A DNA stretch of 55,932 bases from Acidobacteriaceae bacterium (GCA_030037705.1 JASHQE010000261.1:1-55932), one strand, 5' to 3'. Positions 44,111-53,495 are shown, counted from the first letter of the stretch. The notes: a model not told the origin generated them from the sequence alone. Program-made: numbers and translations.

Positions 44111-44874
44111 GAAATATCTGGACGATTTGTCGCAAGGAACTGGGGAGTTATTTTGCCTCGCCGGTCGCCTATCTCCTGTTGACGATGTTCGGCCTGATCT
44201 TTGGTTTTTTCTTTTGGAATGCATTGAGCTTCTTTGTAATCGAGGGCATGGAGATGCAACTCCGCGGGGAGACATCGCCCATGAATGTGAATGAGCAGAT
44301 CATCCGGCCCTTGCTGTCAAACGTCAGCGTGGTTGGACTGTTCTTTATCCCTATGATCACGATGCGCCTCTTCGCGGAAGAGAAGAGGTCTGGGACAATT
44401 GAACTCCTTGCAACCTCACCGGTGCGCGACATCGAAGTCATTTTGGGAAAATGGTTCGCCGCATTGATTCTCTACGCGTGCCTCCTGCTGTGTACCGCTC
44501 TTAATTTCGGATTTCTCTTTCTCTATGGGAATCCCGACTGGAAGCCGCTGGCGGTTGGCTACCTCGGTCTCCTGTTGCAGGGTGGTTTGCTCCTCGCAGT
44601 GGGAACATTTATCTCCACGTTGACGAAGAATCAGATCATCGCTGGAGCCGCGACATTCGGAGTTTGCCTGTTGTTATGGGTTCTCGAATGGGTCAGCGGC
44701 TATGACTCCGCGAGCTGGGCCACTGTGCTCGCCTATCTTTCCGTGATCACCCATTTCGATTCTTTCGCCAGGGGAGTGATTGATTCGAAAGATGTGGTCT
44801 TTTATCTCACCGGAATATTCCTGGGACTCTTCGCAACCGCGCGCTCGATGGAGTCCCTGCGGTGGAGGTCGTAG
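44107..44874 (+). CDS. ABC-2 type permease, GldF-like
   Basis: A protein of 255 residues with six transmembrane helices, starting ICRKELGSYFASPVAYLLLT. The segment SVVGLFFIPMITMRLFAEEK, followed by RSGTIELLATSPVRD, is the hallmark of GldF/NosY-like permeases. It would form the membrane channel for the ATPase encoded just upstream. It is translationally coupled on both sides: a 4-bp overlap upstream, and a stop TAG directly abutting the next ATG. Confidence 0.95.
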   Translation: MRNIWTICRKELGSYFASPVAYLLLTMFGLIFGFFFWNALSFFVIEGMEMQLRGETSPMNVNEQIIRPLLSNVSVVGLFFIPMITMRLFAEEKRSGTIELLATSPVRDIEVILGKWFAALILYACLLLCTALNFGFLFLYGNPDWKPLAVGYLGLLLQGGLLLAVGTFISTLTKNQIIAGAATFGVCLLLWVLEWVSGYDSASWATVLAYLSVITHFDSFARGVIDSKDVVFYLTGIFLGLFATARSMESLRWRS

Positions 44875-46251
44875 ATGGCGACCCGGTGGCTCAAGGCGCG
44901 GCAAACAAAATATGCGGCCTACGCTTTCGTGTACATTGTTGTCGTCATTGCCGCGGTTGTCGTGCTCAATATCCTCGCGAACCGCTACGACAAATCGCTC
45001 GATACGACTTCGAACAAACGCTATAGCCTTTCTGACCAGACCCGCAAAATCATTCAGGGGCTCAAGCAGAACGCGACGATCACCTACTTTAATCAGAGCA
45101 CACGGTTCCGCGAAGGCAAAGACCTGCTTGACGAGTATTCCAATCTCTCACCGCGCGTTCATGTCGAGTATGTCGACCCGGATAAAAATCCTCAGCTAGC
45201 GCGGGAAGACGGAATTCGCGACTTTGGCACTGCCGTGGTGCAGATCGGAGATAAGAAAGATACAGCCAAGAGCATAACCGAAGAGGGCATAACCGGCTCT
45301 TTCATTCGCGATCTGAAGGGCAATACGCGCACGGTCTGCTTTGTCACCGGCAGCGGTGAACACCAGATGGATGACACTGATCGCGACGGCCTCTCGCAGT
45401 TTAAGGATCTGCTCGCGAAGGATGAATATCAGGCAAAGACTGTCAACCTGCTGCAGGCAGCCAAGGTCCCGGATGATTGCACAACTCTCGTCGTGGCCGG
45501 TCCGACGCGCGATTACCTGCAGCCGGAGGTTGATGCCATCAAGAAGTACGTCGAAGATGGAGGGCGCGCATTTTTTCTGCTCGATCCACCGCTTCAGATG
45601 GGCCGTTCGACTATTGCCAGTAACGACGCGCTTACGAACTTGCTCGAGAGCTGGGGTGTAACCCCCGATAAGGACCTGGTTCTCGATTTCAATCCCATTG
45701 GCCAGCTTGCAGGGCTCGGTCCGCAGGTGGCCCTCGTGACGCAGTATGCTTCGCAGCCAATCGTAGATGGGATGAAAGGAACGGCTGTCGGACTCCCACT
45801 CGCGCGGTCACTTGAGATCAAGGACACCGAAAAGGCCAGTGTGCAGAAGCTGTTTGATTCGTCCGACAGCAGCCTTGCCACCAATGATCTGAACTCTGCC
45901 TCCATCAACATCCGGGATCCTAAAAACAAAAAAGGGCCTCTCACGCTGGCGGCGAGCGGCAGCTACGATACGGGCAAGCCCAGCGTGCAAGGACGCTTTG
46001 TTGTCGTGGGCAGTTCCTCTTGGATTGCCAACCGGTTCATCGGGTTCAACGGCAACAGCGACCTCGCCCTCAATGCGGTGAACTGGCTTTCATCGGATGA
46101 AGATCTCATCTCCATCCGGCCCAAGCCGCAGGATGACCGCCGCATTACCATGACCCGCGCTCAATTGAATCGAGTGCGACTTATCAGTCAGTTTGGCCTT
46201 CCGCTTATCGTTGTTATTGCGGGCGTCGCGATATGGTGGAGGCGTAGATGA
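44875..46251 (+). CDS. GldG-like ABC-transporter-associated protein
   Basis: A protein of 458 residues with an N-terminal helix (AYAFVYIVVVIAAVVVLNIL) and a C-terminal helix (GLPLIVVIAGVAIWWRRR) bracketing a large periplasmic part. The sequence SLSDQTRKIIQGLKQNATIT and VEYVDPDKNPQLAREDGI are typical of the GldG auxiliary domain, followed by GDKKDTAKSITEEGITGSFI and a GATase-like fold (TTLVVAGPTRDYLQPEVDAI). It probably works as the periplasmic arm of the transporter encoded by the two preceding genes. Confidence 0.9.
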   Translation: MATRWLKARQTKYAAYAFVYIVVVIAAVVVLNILANRYDKSLDTTSNKRYSLSDQTRKIIQGLKQNATITYFNQSTRFREGKDLLDEYSNLSPRVHVEYVDPDKNPQLAREDGIRDFGTAVVQIGDKKDTAKSITEEGITGSFIRDLKGNTRTVCFVTGSGEHQMDDTDRDGLSQFKDLLAKDEYQAKTVNLLQAAKVPDDCTTLVVAGPTRDYLQPEVDAIKKYVEDGGRAFFLLDPPLQMGRSTIASNDALTNLLESWGVTPDKDLVLDFNPIGQLAGLGPQVALVTQYASQPIVDGMKGTAVGLPLARSLEIKDTEKASVQKLFDSSDSSLATNDLNSASINIRDPKNKKGPLTLAASGSYDTGKPSVQGRFVVVGSSSWIANRFIGFNGNSDLALNAVNWLSSDEDLISIRPKPQDDRRITMTRAQLNRVRLISQFGLPLIVVIAGVAIWWRRR

Positions 46252-46295
46252 AAACAAACGCTCACATGAATTTGAGCTGAAATTCGAAAAGAGCC

Positions 46296-47222
46296 ATGAA
46301 GTTTCGCGGCCTGATTCTTGCCATTCTAGTTCTCGTTGTTCTCGGCGGATTGCTCTACTGGTCAAATCACCGCAAGCCACCTGAGCAAGATGTGAACTCA
46401 TCCCTCAGTGCGTCGCCTGTGATCCTCAAGATGGATCAAGGAAACATCACACAGCTTTCGCTCGCGCGCAAGGGATCTGCCCCGGTTACGCTGGTGAAAG
46501 GAACCGCGGGTAAATGGCAAATCATCGCGCCCAAGGCGTGGAGCGCCGATCAGGATGAGGTTTCTGGTATGCTCTCGACCTTGTCCAGCCTGACCGCAGA
46601 CCGCGTTGTAGAAGATAAGGCATCGGACTTGAAGCAGTATGGTCTCGACGATCCATCTGTGAAAATCGATATCGAGTCCAAGGATTATAAGGAGCGAAAG
46701 CTGTTGCTGGGTGATGACACGCCGGCCGGCAGTGATGTTTATGCGATGCTCGCCGGTGATCCCAGGGTCTTCACGATCGCTGAATATAACAAGACGAGCA
46801 TGGACAAGGGGTTGAACGATTTTCGCGACAAGAAGCTCTTTGACTTTGGCTTTGAAGACCCCAACAAAATTGAACTGCATGAAGGGGCAAAGGCCTGGTT
46901 CTTCACGCGCAAAGGGACTGATTGGTGGTCCAATGGAAAGAAGATGGATAGCGCGGGAGTTGAATCGCTTGTCGAAAACCTGCGTGGTCTTGCGGCAACC
47001 GGTTTTCCGGATACGGGATTTTCAACTCCGGATTTTGAGGTAACTGTGGTGTCCAGCGATGGCAAGCGGGTCGAGAAGGTAGAGATTTCGAAATCAGGGG
47101 ATCACTCCATTGCCAAGCGGGAGAACGAACCGACCCTCTATCAATTGAGCGCAACGGCTTTGACCGATCTTACGACTGCCGTGAACGCGATAAAACCGGC
47201 AACTGCTCCGGCTGCCAAGTAG
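46296..47222 (+). CDS. DUF4340 membrane-anchored periplasmic protein
   Basis: A protein of 308 residues with an N-terminal anchor (GLILAILVLVVLGGLLYWS) and a periplasmic part made of repeated beta units (GSAPVTLVKGTAGKWQIIAP, DLKQYGLDDPSVKIDIES and DFRDKKLFDFGFEDPNKIEL). The DUF4340 family regularly follows GldG-like genes, as here after 44 bp, and is presumed to be an extracytoplasmic partner of the transporter. The function is unknown. It is the last gene of the four-gene operon. Confidence 0.9.
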   Translation: MKFRGLILAILVLVVLGGLLYWSNHRKPPEQDVNSSLSASPVILKMDQGNITQLSLARKGSAPVTLVKGTAGKWQIIAPKAWSADQDEVSGMLSTLSSLTADRVVEDKASDLKQYGLDDPSVKIDIESKDYKERKLLLGDDTPAGSDVYAMLAGDPRVFTIAEYNKTSMDKGLNDFRDKKLFDFGFEDPNKIELHEGAKAWFFTRKGTDWWSNGKKMDSAGVESLVENLRGLAATGFPDTGFSTPDFEVTVVSSDGKRVEKVEISKSGDHSIAKRENEPTLYQLSATALTDLTTAVNAIKPATAPAAK

Positions 47223-47254
47223 AGCGTGTTTCATAAAGCGTCTAGCTATTCAGC

Positions 47255-47490
47255 CGAAATTCCTCAGGGGCTAGGCAGTGTCTGACGAATCGGAGAACAC
47301 CTGTTTGCCGGACAAAGAACATCCCTCGGGGGTTAAAACCCCATCGAATTTTGGGCCTTTTCGGCATGGCTGAAGCCATGCCCTGTTACAAAACCTCTCG
47401 CTGCATGATTCATCAGACACTGCCTAAAGCCCGCATTGAATTTGTGGCCTTTACGGCGCGGCTGAAGCCGCGCCCGTTTACAAAGCTGAA
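47255..47490. repeat. Palindromic repeat element interrupted by a second miniature element
   Basis: The outer element (CCTCAGGGGCTA at 47262-47273, resuming TAAAGCCCGCATTGAATTTG from 47425, then GGCGCGGCTGAAGCCGCGCC) matches the interior of the element at 51991-52143. It is split at the TA of GGGGCTAAAGCCC by the 151-bp element described next. The gap 47223-47608 between the DUF4340 gene and the next gene stop contains nothing else recognisable. Confidence 0.75.
47274..47424. repeat. Miniature inverted-repeat element, family 3, nested insertion
   Basis: 151 bp with 18-bp ends GGCAGTGTCTGACGAATC and GATTCATCAGACACTGCC (17 of 18 complementary). It is flanked by a duplicated TA at 47272-47273 and 47425-47426. 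Removing it restores an uninterrupted GGGGCTAAAGCCC palindrome of the host repeat, so the insertion event can be read directly. Its interior also carries a palindromic pair (TCCCTCGGGGGTTAAAACCCC and GGCATGGCTGAAGCCATGCC). Confidence 0.88.
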
Positions 47491-47608
47491 GCCGCAGCCG
47501 TCGCGTGCAATGTTGCGCGCTGCTCAGCCTCGTGAGCTTTGCAGTGCGGATTTCGCAGGTAAACCCGCACTGCAGTCAAGCCTCAGTTTTTTGTGCTGTG
47601 GCAAATGT

Positions 47609-50600
47609 TCAGTGACTCAATGCAATGTCGTCGATATAGCCAGCATAGTTGCCGCTGGCGCCTGGCTGATCGTACCCGACATCGATGCGTGCTACAGTTT
47701 TTCCGGACAGGCTGCTCAGGTTCGCGGTCACGTAGTTCCACTGATCTGGTTCGAGGTGGTTGCACTCGTGGGCCGGGTGCAGCTGATTGCCATACTGATC
47801 CGTGACGCCAAGGTTGCGCAGCGCTGTGCCGTCGGTGAAGATGATGTCGATGGCGACACAGGTGCTGTTGAGTCCGGTCGTCGAGCTGGCGCCCGACTCA
47901 GAGCCAAGAGGGGTCATGGGATAAACCCAGTACGACAACCGGCTGGCTGAACTGAGCGTCGTGCTGTTGCTGAATGCTTCCAGATACGCGTGCGTCGAGG
48001 AGCCACCGCTGGCCGTACCACCATATTGAATGGCATACGCTCCACCGCGCGTGATGGTTGAACTGGATTCCGTCAGCGCGCCGGTAACGTCGCTCTCGCC
48101 GCCCCCGGGTGATGTGGAATCAACCGTGTTGGTCCAGGTAAGCTGAGTCTGCCCACTTTCGAGGCCGGTCTCGAAGCCATAATTTGGAATGCTGCTGGTG
48201 GGCACAAGAGTGGCGTTACGGAAGTATACGGTCTCGTTCGCACTGTTTCCGGAGGGCACGCGGATTTCGAATTGATCGTTGCTGGTTGTCGATCCGCTGG
48301 TGTAGGTTGCCGTTAACGTCTGCCATTGTGAGCCCAGGGTGACCGTGGAAGACGTGGTATCCGTGCTTCCGTTCCACAGATCCAGATACGCTTGCTGACC
48401 TGAGGTTCCGGCAACATCCACTGTTGCGGTATAGGATATGCTGGCCGAGAGCGCCGGGGTATCTCCCGGATGTTCCGAGATCCACTGCGAGCTCGACTGC
48501 CCTGACGGCACGTTGAAGTACGTCGCCTGTGTGTTGAAATAGCCGTTATTGTAGGTTGTTCCACCGGCACCGACCAGGTTGCCGCTCGAGGATGGAGGGT
48601 TGTAGTACCACCCGATTGGTTGCGCCGTGCCGCCATTGAAATAGAGCGTTTGGCCGCTGCTTGAGGATGTGACTCCAATCTGAATCTGGCCCGTTGAGGT
48701 GCTGTTCATCTTGATGATCATGGCGATGGTCTGCCACGACGACGTCAGAGTGACGGTAGCGCTGTGATTGTTCGCGCTGCCATCGTAGATGGTCATCTGA
48801 GCGGTGCCGCTGCCGGCGACACTGGCCGTAAAGAGGTAATACCTTCCCGCAACCGGAACGTTGCCAAGGTATTCCCACGCATAGCACGCGCCTGCGCTGG
48901 CGGGAATGATAAGTTCCTGGGCGCCGCCGCCTTCATACAACGTGCTGAACAGGTAATCGCTTGTGCAGTTGCTGCCCAGCGCCCAGCTCGATGACGAAGT
49001 GCCATAATTTCCTGACTGTCCCTGCGCGTTGTACAGCACATTCTGCGGGAAGGCCGAGGTCAGCGTCGATCCCGCAACCGCCTGGGGACTGCTGGTGACT
49101 GTACTTGTGCCGTGCTTATAGGCGTATTCAGAGGCTGCCAGTTCGCTGGGGCTCATAAAAACGACCGGGTAGCTTTCATGGAGTGATAGCTGCTGCGCGA
49201 TGTACAGCGTGTCGTCCGGTGTCAGAGTGAAATCATCGAGCATCGCCTCCATGAAGGTGGGCGCCCCCGATCCTTGATACGGGTTACAGGTAGAACTGCT
49301 GAGGCAGCTTTCGACCGCGGAAACCTGCAAGGCCGCATTGTTTTCGTAGCCCACAGCCTGATCGTCGACCACCGTGGGCCTAGAACCTTGTTCGCTGTAT
49401 TCCTCGCAGTAGGGAGAAGAGGCTGAGCAGGTTCCCCAGGCCACGTGCGGCATATCCAGGTCTGCGGCAAAGCTCTTCATATTGCTCTCATCCGACGATG
49501 TGTTCGATGTGGTCCAATAGGTCACTGAATTCATGTCCTCGGCGGTCATGAATTGGTTGGTGTCGGACGCGAAAGTGGACATGTCACCTGAGTCGATGTC
49601 CCGCACGTAGCCGAAGCCCGAGGGACCGGACATCATCTCCTGGCTCTGCGGCACGAATGTGAAGTAATTGCTGATCAGGCCAGGAGCAAAATTGATCAGC
49701 GAGGGATTAATGGTCCAGGCCATGGGAACTGCCCCAAGGAAGTTGTTATCAGTCCAGTGATTCTGATCTTGGTGCTCGACAACCGAGGCATTGTCACCAT
49801 CCGTGGCTGCGAAGGCCAGATAGAGGGTGCCATCGGATACCGCGAGCGGCGAGGCAGTCGGCTGCGACAAGCTTGATGGCTGCGGCATCGAGGCCCACAC
49901 CGATCCGTTATTGTAATCGTCAGAGGCGTTCAGAAATTTTCCGTAGGACGAGCTCATGAAGCTTACGTCCTCGATCTCGTGATCGATGTACCCCATCACC
50001 GGCGTAACGTGTGGCGTTGTGTTCAGGATTAACCCATAAAGTTTCTGCTCGTCGGTATAACTCCCGTCGTCGGTAAGTTCGAAGACGAGCATCTTGGAAG
50101 CGATCTCGTAGTCTCGAAGGTTGTTATTGCCGGAGTTGACCTGTGTCAGGATGGAGTCATTGACCTGGCCGACAAAATTCTTGTACTGGTAGTAGTCGAT
50201 CGCCACCCGGTTACCGACCACCGCGGCATTTTGGAAGAATACCTGCGTGCTGCTGCCCGCGGTGCGCACCTGGAGCTTAATCGTCGTGTTGCCCGAAGCG
50301 CCGGGCAGGGGAAGTGGGGCTTCTATCTGCAGCGTCTGCCATCCCTGCGTATCCGATACGGACGCGCTTTGGATATCCTCTGCGCCGTTCCACACGTCCA
50401 GGAAAACCGGCGAGCCCGACTGAACGCACACTTGCACGGAGAAAATATACGGAGTGGTATTGATGCGCGCCGAAGGGATGGCAGGATCGTACCAGGCCCA
50501 GGCATTTCCCGAGCCGCTGGTGCGGGTCCATTCCAACGTGCTCCCCTGCCCGGCGCAATTCCCCGTTCCGGTGCCCGTGGATAAGGTTCCACTATTGTCG

Positions 50601-51253
50601 CTCCACCCCGTGGTTCCGCCCGAACCGCTCGGATTGGAGATCATGTTGGTGGTCCCATAGGTCGATCCGTTACCGATCAGGTCCTGGTTGCTCCCGATCC
50701 ACGTGTAGGAGCGCAAATCACCGTTACTCACCTCGGTCATGCCGTAGGTCGACATGAGAGTAAGATTGTCCGGATTGACGACCATCGCATCATTCAGTCC
50801 CGCCATGGTGGCAGCCATGTTGCAGCTTTCCGGAATATTCACTGGATCGCAAACGACGTACTGGGAAACGGTGTTGCTTCCCTGCGGTCCATAGGTGCTC
50901 AACAGCGCTTTCAACGCGCCGTCCGGATCGCTTTGGGTATAAGAAAGATTCGTCACCGTGATGCCGGAAGGCACTGCGTGCGATAGCCAATAGTTCGCAT
51001 CTCCGGGGGTATTGACATACAGCCGGGTGCTAAGTTGCTGCTGGTTGTAGGCGCCTTGGAATGTAGTAATGGCCATGAAGTCGTCGCCCGACTGACCCGA
51101 CAGACCTACGTTCACGAGAGTTGAGGGTTCACTAAACGTGGGCCATAGTTGCGGAAGCGAGTTCTGCGCATGAACCGCCAGTGAGCTAAATACAAAACTG
51201 CCAAGAAATGCAGCGAGGACGCCGCACTTCAACTGCTTCTGCAATATTCGCAT
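47609..51253 (-). CDS. Large exported GxGYxYP-like protein with carbohydrate-binding-like repeats
   Basis: A protein of 1214 residues. The ATG at 51253 follows AGGAG by 8 bp and opens a signal peptide (KCGVLAAFLGSFVFSSLAVH). The upstream frame to 51475 is discounted. The core has LYLAFAATDGDNASVVEHQD, PMAWTINPSLINFAPGLISN and the signature GPSGFGYVRD, which resemble GxGYxYP putative glycoside hydrolases. At least three CBM4/9-like sandwiches are seen by their repeated ending (VFLDVWNGAEDIQ, AQMTIYDGSANNH, AYLDLWNGSTDTT, each followed by a WQTL- or WQTI-type strand). Composition is rich in Ser, Thr, Gly and Asn, typical of secreted acidobacterial proteins. Catalysis is unproven; a polysaccharide substrate is the likeliest idea. 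Confidence 0.75.
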   Translation of the reverse strand: MRILQKQLKCGVLAAFLGSFVFSSLAVHAQNSLPQLWPTFSEPSTLVNVGLSGQSGDDFMAITTFQGAYNQQQLSTRLYVNTPGDANYWLSHAVPSGITVTNLSYTQSDPDGALKALLSTYGPQGSNTVSQYVVCDPVNIPESCNMAATMAGLNDAMVVNPDNLTLMSTYGMTEVSNGDLRSYTWIGSNQDLIGNGSTYGTTNMISNPSGSGGTTGWSDNSGTLSTGTGTGNCAGQGSTLEWTRTSGSGNAWAWYDPAIPSARINTTPYIFSVQVCVQSGSPVFLDVWNGAEDIQSASVSDTQGWQTLQIEAPLPLPGASGNTTIKLQVRTAGSSTQVFFQNAAVVGNRVAIDYYQYKNFVGQVNDSILTQVNSGNNNLRDYEIASKMLVFELTDDGSYTDEQKLYGLILNTTPHVTPVMGYIDHEIEDVSFMSSSYGKFLNASDDYNNGSVWASMPQPSSLSQPTASPLAVSDGTLYLAFAATDGDNASVVEHQDQNHWTDNNFLGAVPMAWTINPSLINFAPGLISNYFTFVPQSQEMMSGPSGFGYVRDIDSGDMSTFASDTNQFMTAEDMNSVTYWTTSNTSSDESNMKSFAADLDMPHVAWGTCSASSPYCEEYSEQGSRPTVVDDQAVGYENNAALQVSAVESCLSSSTCNPYQGSGAPTFMEAMLDDFTLTPDDTLYIAQQLSLHESYPVVFMSPSELAASEYAYKHGTSTVTSSPQAVAGSTLTSAFPQNVLYNAQGQSGNYGTSSSSWALGSNCTSDYLFSTLYEGGGAQELIIPASAGACYAWEYLGNVPVAGRYYLFTASVAGSGTAQMTIYDGSANNHSATVTLTSSWQTIAMIIKMNSTSTGQIQIGVTSSSSGQTLYFNGGTAQPIGWYYNPPSSSGNLVGAGGTTYNNGYFNTQATYFNVPSGQSSSQWISEHPGDTPALSASISYTATVDVAGTSGQQAYLDLWNGSTDTTSSTVTLGSQWQTLTATYTSGSTTSNDQFEIRVPSGNSANETVYFRNATLVPTSSIPNYGFETGLESGQTQLTWTNTVDSTSPGGGESDVTGALTESSSTITRGGAYAIQYGGTASGGSSTHAYLEAFSNSTTLSSASRLSYWVYPMTPLGSESGASSTTGLNSTCVAIDIIFTDGTALRNLGVTDQYGNQLHPAHECNHLEPDQWNYVTANLSSLSGKTVARIDVGYDQPGASGNYAGYIDDIALSH

Positions 51254-51990
51254 GGATACACTCCTGAAGGTTGATACCGGATGGTTGTACAACTCCGCGG
51301 AGTCTGGGAAGGAGTCTGGGAAGAATCTCGCAGCGAAAACCAAATTGCATTTCAGCGTTTCTTGTAGATCTGCTGCCGTGTCCTTTATGGGTGTCCTTGA
51401 CCGTCGACAAGTATCAGGTGAGTGCCCGCGCTTGTGAAGTGAAGTAACAGTAAAATTGTGAATGGCGATGCGCAATGAGGATTGTTCAGTATTAATTTAA
51501 GATGACGTCCATCGCGTTCGATTCAGGAGACCGGTACCCATACCGATTGGCATTTCTTAGTGATACATCGAAATGAAACAGGCGAGACGATAACAACCGT
51601 TACGCTGCAAGCAGTTTTGCGGAGTAGCAGATTTCTAGTTATTTTTCTTATTGGTTAAGTTCAGTAAAAATTTACGGTAAAGGGAATCAACATTCTTGTT
51701 CGAGAGACTATCCCGCTTCATTAAGGCGGAGACCGTGTTCTGAAAGACTGCGCTTCGTAACCCATTGCAGCCGGCAATGTATCCGATGAGGCTGACGCAT
51801 CATAAATGACGAGAGCCGTTGCCGGTGATATTCCTCGCACGCAGTTAACCTCAGCGCTTCCTAGGGCATTTATCCTTCCGCCGTATACCGGAGGCATTCC
51901 CCAGGGTGCGTTTTCACCAGGAAAACGCACCAAGAAAACGCAACTTGGCACGGCGATACGAGGACTACATTCCGAATGAGAAATGCTCTA
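51254..51990. other. Long noncoding, partly AT-rich upstream region
   Basis: This 737-bp region precedes the large secreted protein gene. From about 51476 to 51720 it is clearly more AT-rich than its surroundings (TTCAGTATTAATTTAAGATG, AGTTATTTTTCTTATTGG), as expected for a promoter region or transferred DNA. An open frame on the minus strand at 51721-51951 has no recognisable domain and no ribosome-binding site, so it is not called. Confidence 0.35.
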
Positions 51991-52143
51991 GCAGGCTGCG
52001 GAAAAAGAGCGAACCGATTCGAATCGTGCGGAAAGAAATCCCTCAGGGGCTAAAGCCCGCATTGAATTTGCAGCTTTTACGGCGCGGCTGAAGCCGCGCC
52101 CCTCCACAAAACTATTTGCGCTGAAAGTTTTTCCGCAGCCTGC
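51991..52143. repeat. Miniature inverted-repeat element, family 2
   Basis: 153 bp with perfectly complementary 16-bp ends GCAGGCTGCGGAAAAA and TTTTTCCGCAGCCTGC; including the flanking CTA/TAG the match is 19 bp. TA flanks both sides (51989-51990 and 52144-52145). The interior has the same two palindromic arms as elements at 42893 and 47255 (CCTCAGGGGCTAAAGCCCG and GGCGCGGCTGAAGCCGCGCC). Its right TA is also the left TA of the next element. Confidence 0.9.
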
Positions 52144-52145
52144 TA

Positions 52146-52328
52146 GGCCGTATCGACATATAGCCCGATAACCTATGGGCAAAATGAGCAAGTTTTCCAT
52201 TGAATGCGTGGAGCACGAAACGAGCCGCAGATGTTTCGACTGCGTCCGCCGCGGCGGACTTCGCTCAACATGACAGTGCTTGAATTACTTTTCAGCAACT
52301 TAGAGTTGGTCTATATGTCGATACAGCC
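52146..52328. repeat. MITE-like element, family 1, copy 3
   Basis: 183 bp, ends GGCCGTATCGACATATAG and CTATATGTCGATACAGCC, TA on each side (52144-52145, 52329-52330). It is nearly identical to copy 1 at 3584-3766 over its full length, some 48 kb apart, which points to recent movement or copying. Confidence 0.9.
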
Positions 52329-52330
52329 TA

Positions 52331-52417
52331 GAGCAGTTTCCGAAAGAATGTTGACTTTTTGAAAGTCGTGCAGGGTGGCGGGCGTGCTTTCGGACTACAC
52401 CCATTCGGGAACTGCTA
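52331..52417. repeat. Short imperfect inverted-repeat element
   Basis: It begins GAGCAGTTTCCGAAAGAATG directly after the TA of the previous element and ends CATTCGGGAACTGCTA; the two ends pair imperfectly. A similar left end (GAGCAGTTTCCCGG) occurs at 85-98 next to the element at 121. It is the third unit of a head-to-tail stack of TA-bounded elements. Confidence 0.5.
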
Positions 52418-52484
52418 TAGCATTCTGGAATGCGCAATCCTCAGAAACTCTCCCTCCAAACCCGGCTTGAACGAACATATCCGA

Positions 52485-53495
52485 TCAGCCAGCTAACTTG
52501 CTCACCTGCGGACTCGCTGCCTTTTTATTCCCCAGCCGCGACACGCTGAACTGCGCGCCGGCAAACAGAATCAGCCCCGAGATATACGCCCAGAAGAGCA
52601 CCCCAACCGAGACATAGAACGCACCGTAGAGCGCCTTCAGGTCAAGGTGCGGGAGCGCTGCGATGAAGATATATTTCGCCACCAGCCAGATGATCCCGGT
52701 GATGATCGCGGTACGCAGAATGGGCAGCGGCGGCACTTTGCAGTTGGGTAAAAGCCAGTAAACAGCGAAGAAGAACAGGATCACCGCCACGCCGGTGGTT
52801 GCGGCCAGCAGCAGGGAACAGATTCCCTTGAAGACAAAGTTATCCACATGGTGGAAGAAGATCATGGCAAGCACCTGCTGCGCTGTGGCATTGAGGGCCA
52901 CGCTGCCCATGCCCAGGACGACCATGATCAACGCCAGGCCAAACGCGACCACCTGATTGAGCAGGTAATTGCGGCTCTTGTGCACTCCCCATGCCTGATT
53001 GAGGGCCACTTCCAAAGGTAAAAAAATACCGGTGCAGGAGATGAGGATTACCACAAGCGAAAGCGCCTGCACGCCGTGGCGCGAGGACAAGGCTGCTACC
53101 GCTTCCATGTTGTTCGCAACCCAATTCGGCTGCCTGGTTGCGGTGGGAAGAAAATAGTTCACCATCTCGGTGACTACGTCGACCATCGCCTGCGAGCGAA
53201 AGACCGAGAGCGCCAGTGTGTAGAGCAGCACAATGAACGGAATAAACGACAGGATCGCGTTGGCCGCAACACTGAAAGCGAAGGTATGCACCTCGGAATC
53301 GAGCAGGTAGGCGATCAGGGCCTTGCCGTCGCGGCGCCAGCGATACCATTTTGATTTCGTGGGCCGTTCGGTCACATCCACCGCGCCCACTGTCTGGACG
53401 GTCGTCACCGGGGCGGTTGGAGAGATCGCCGTTAAAGCTCCGAGTTCGTCCTTGGTTGGCAGGGATTCCGTCTCCTCGTCTTCCTGTGCGTCCAA
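52485..53495 (-). CDS. YihY/BrkB-family integral membrane protein
   Basis: A protein of 336 residues, read from a TTG (53495) because no ATG precedes the conserved region; a downstream GTG is possible. After a 45-residue acidic, Thr-rich cytoplasmic lead come six helices with FAFSVAANAILSFIPFIVLL, ISCTGIFLPLEVALNQAWGV, VYWLLPNCKVPPLPILRTAI and YGAFYVSVGVLFWAYISGLI. The family was once called ribonuclease BN or virulence factor BrkB; its function is unsettled. It is on the same strand as queG, 45 bp after it. Confidence 0.93.
   Translation of the reverse strand: MDAQEDEETESLPTKDELGALTAISPTAPVTTVQTVGAVDVTERPTKSKWYRWRRDGKALIAYLLDSEVHTFAFSVAANAILSFIPFIVLLYTLALSVFRSQAMVDVVTEMVNYFLPTATRQPNWVANNMEAVAALSSRHGVQALSLVVILISCTGIFLPLEVALNQAWGVHKSRNYLLNQVVAFGLALIMVVLGMGSVALNATAQQVLAMIFFHHVDNFVFKGICSLLLAATTGVAVILFFFAVYWLLPNCKVPPLPILRTAIITGIIWLVAKYIFIAALPHLDLKALYGAFYVSVGVLFWAYISGLILFAGAQFSVSRLGNKKAASPQVSKLAG

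Noticed and set aside
51721..51951. A 76-codon minus-strand frame in the long gap
   Set aside because: No ribosome-binding site, no recognisable domain and no neighbour relation; it may be a decayed fragment but cannot be supported.
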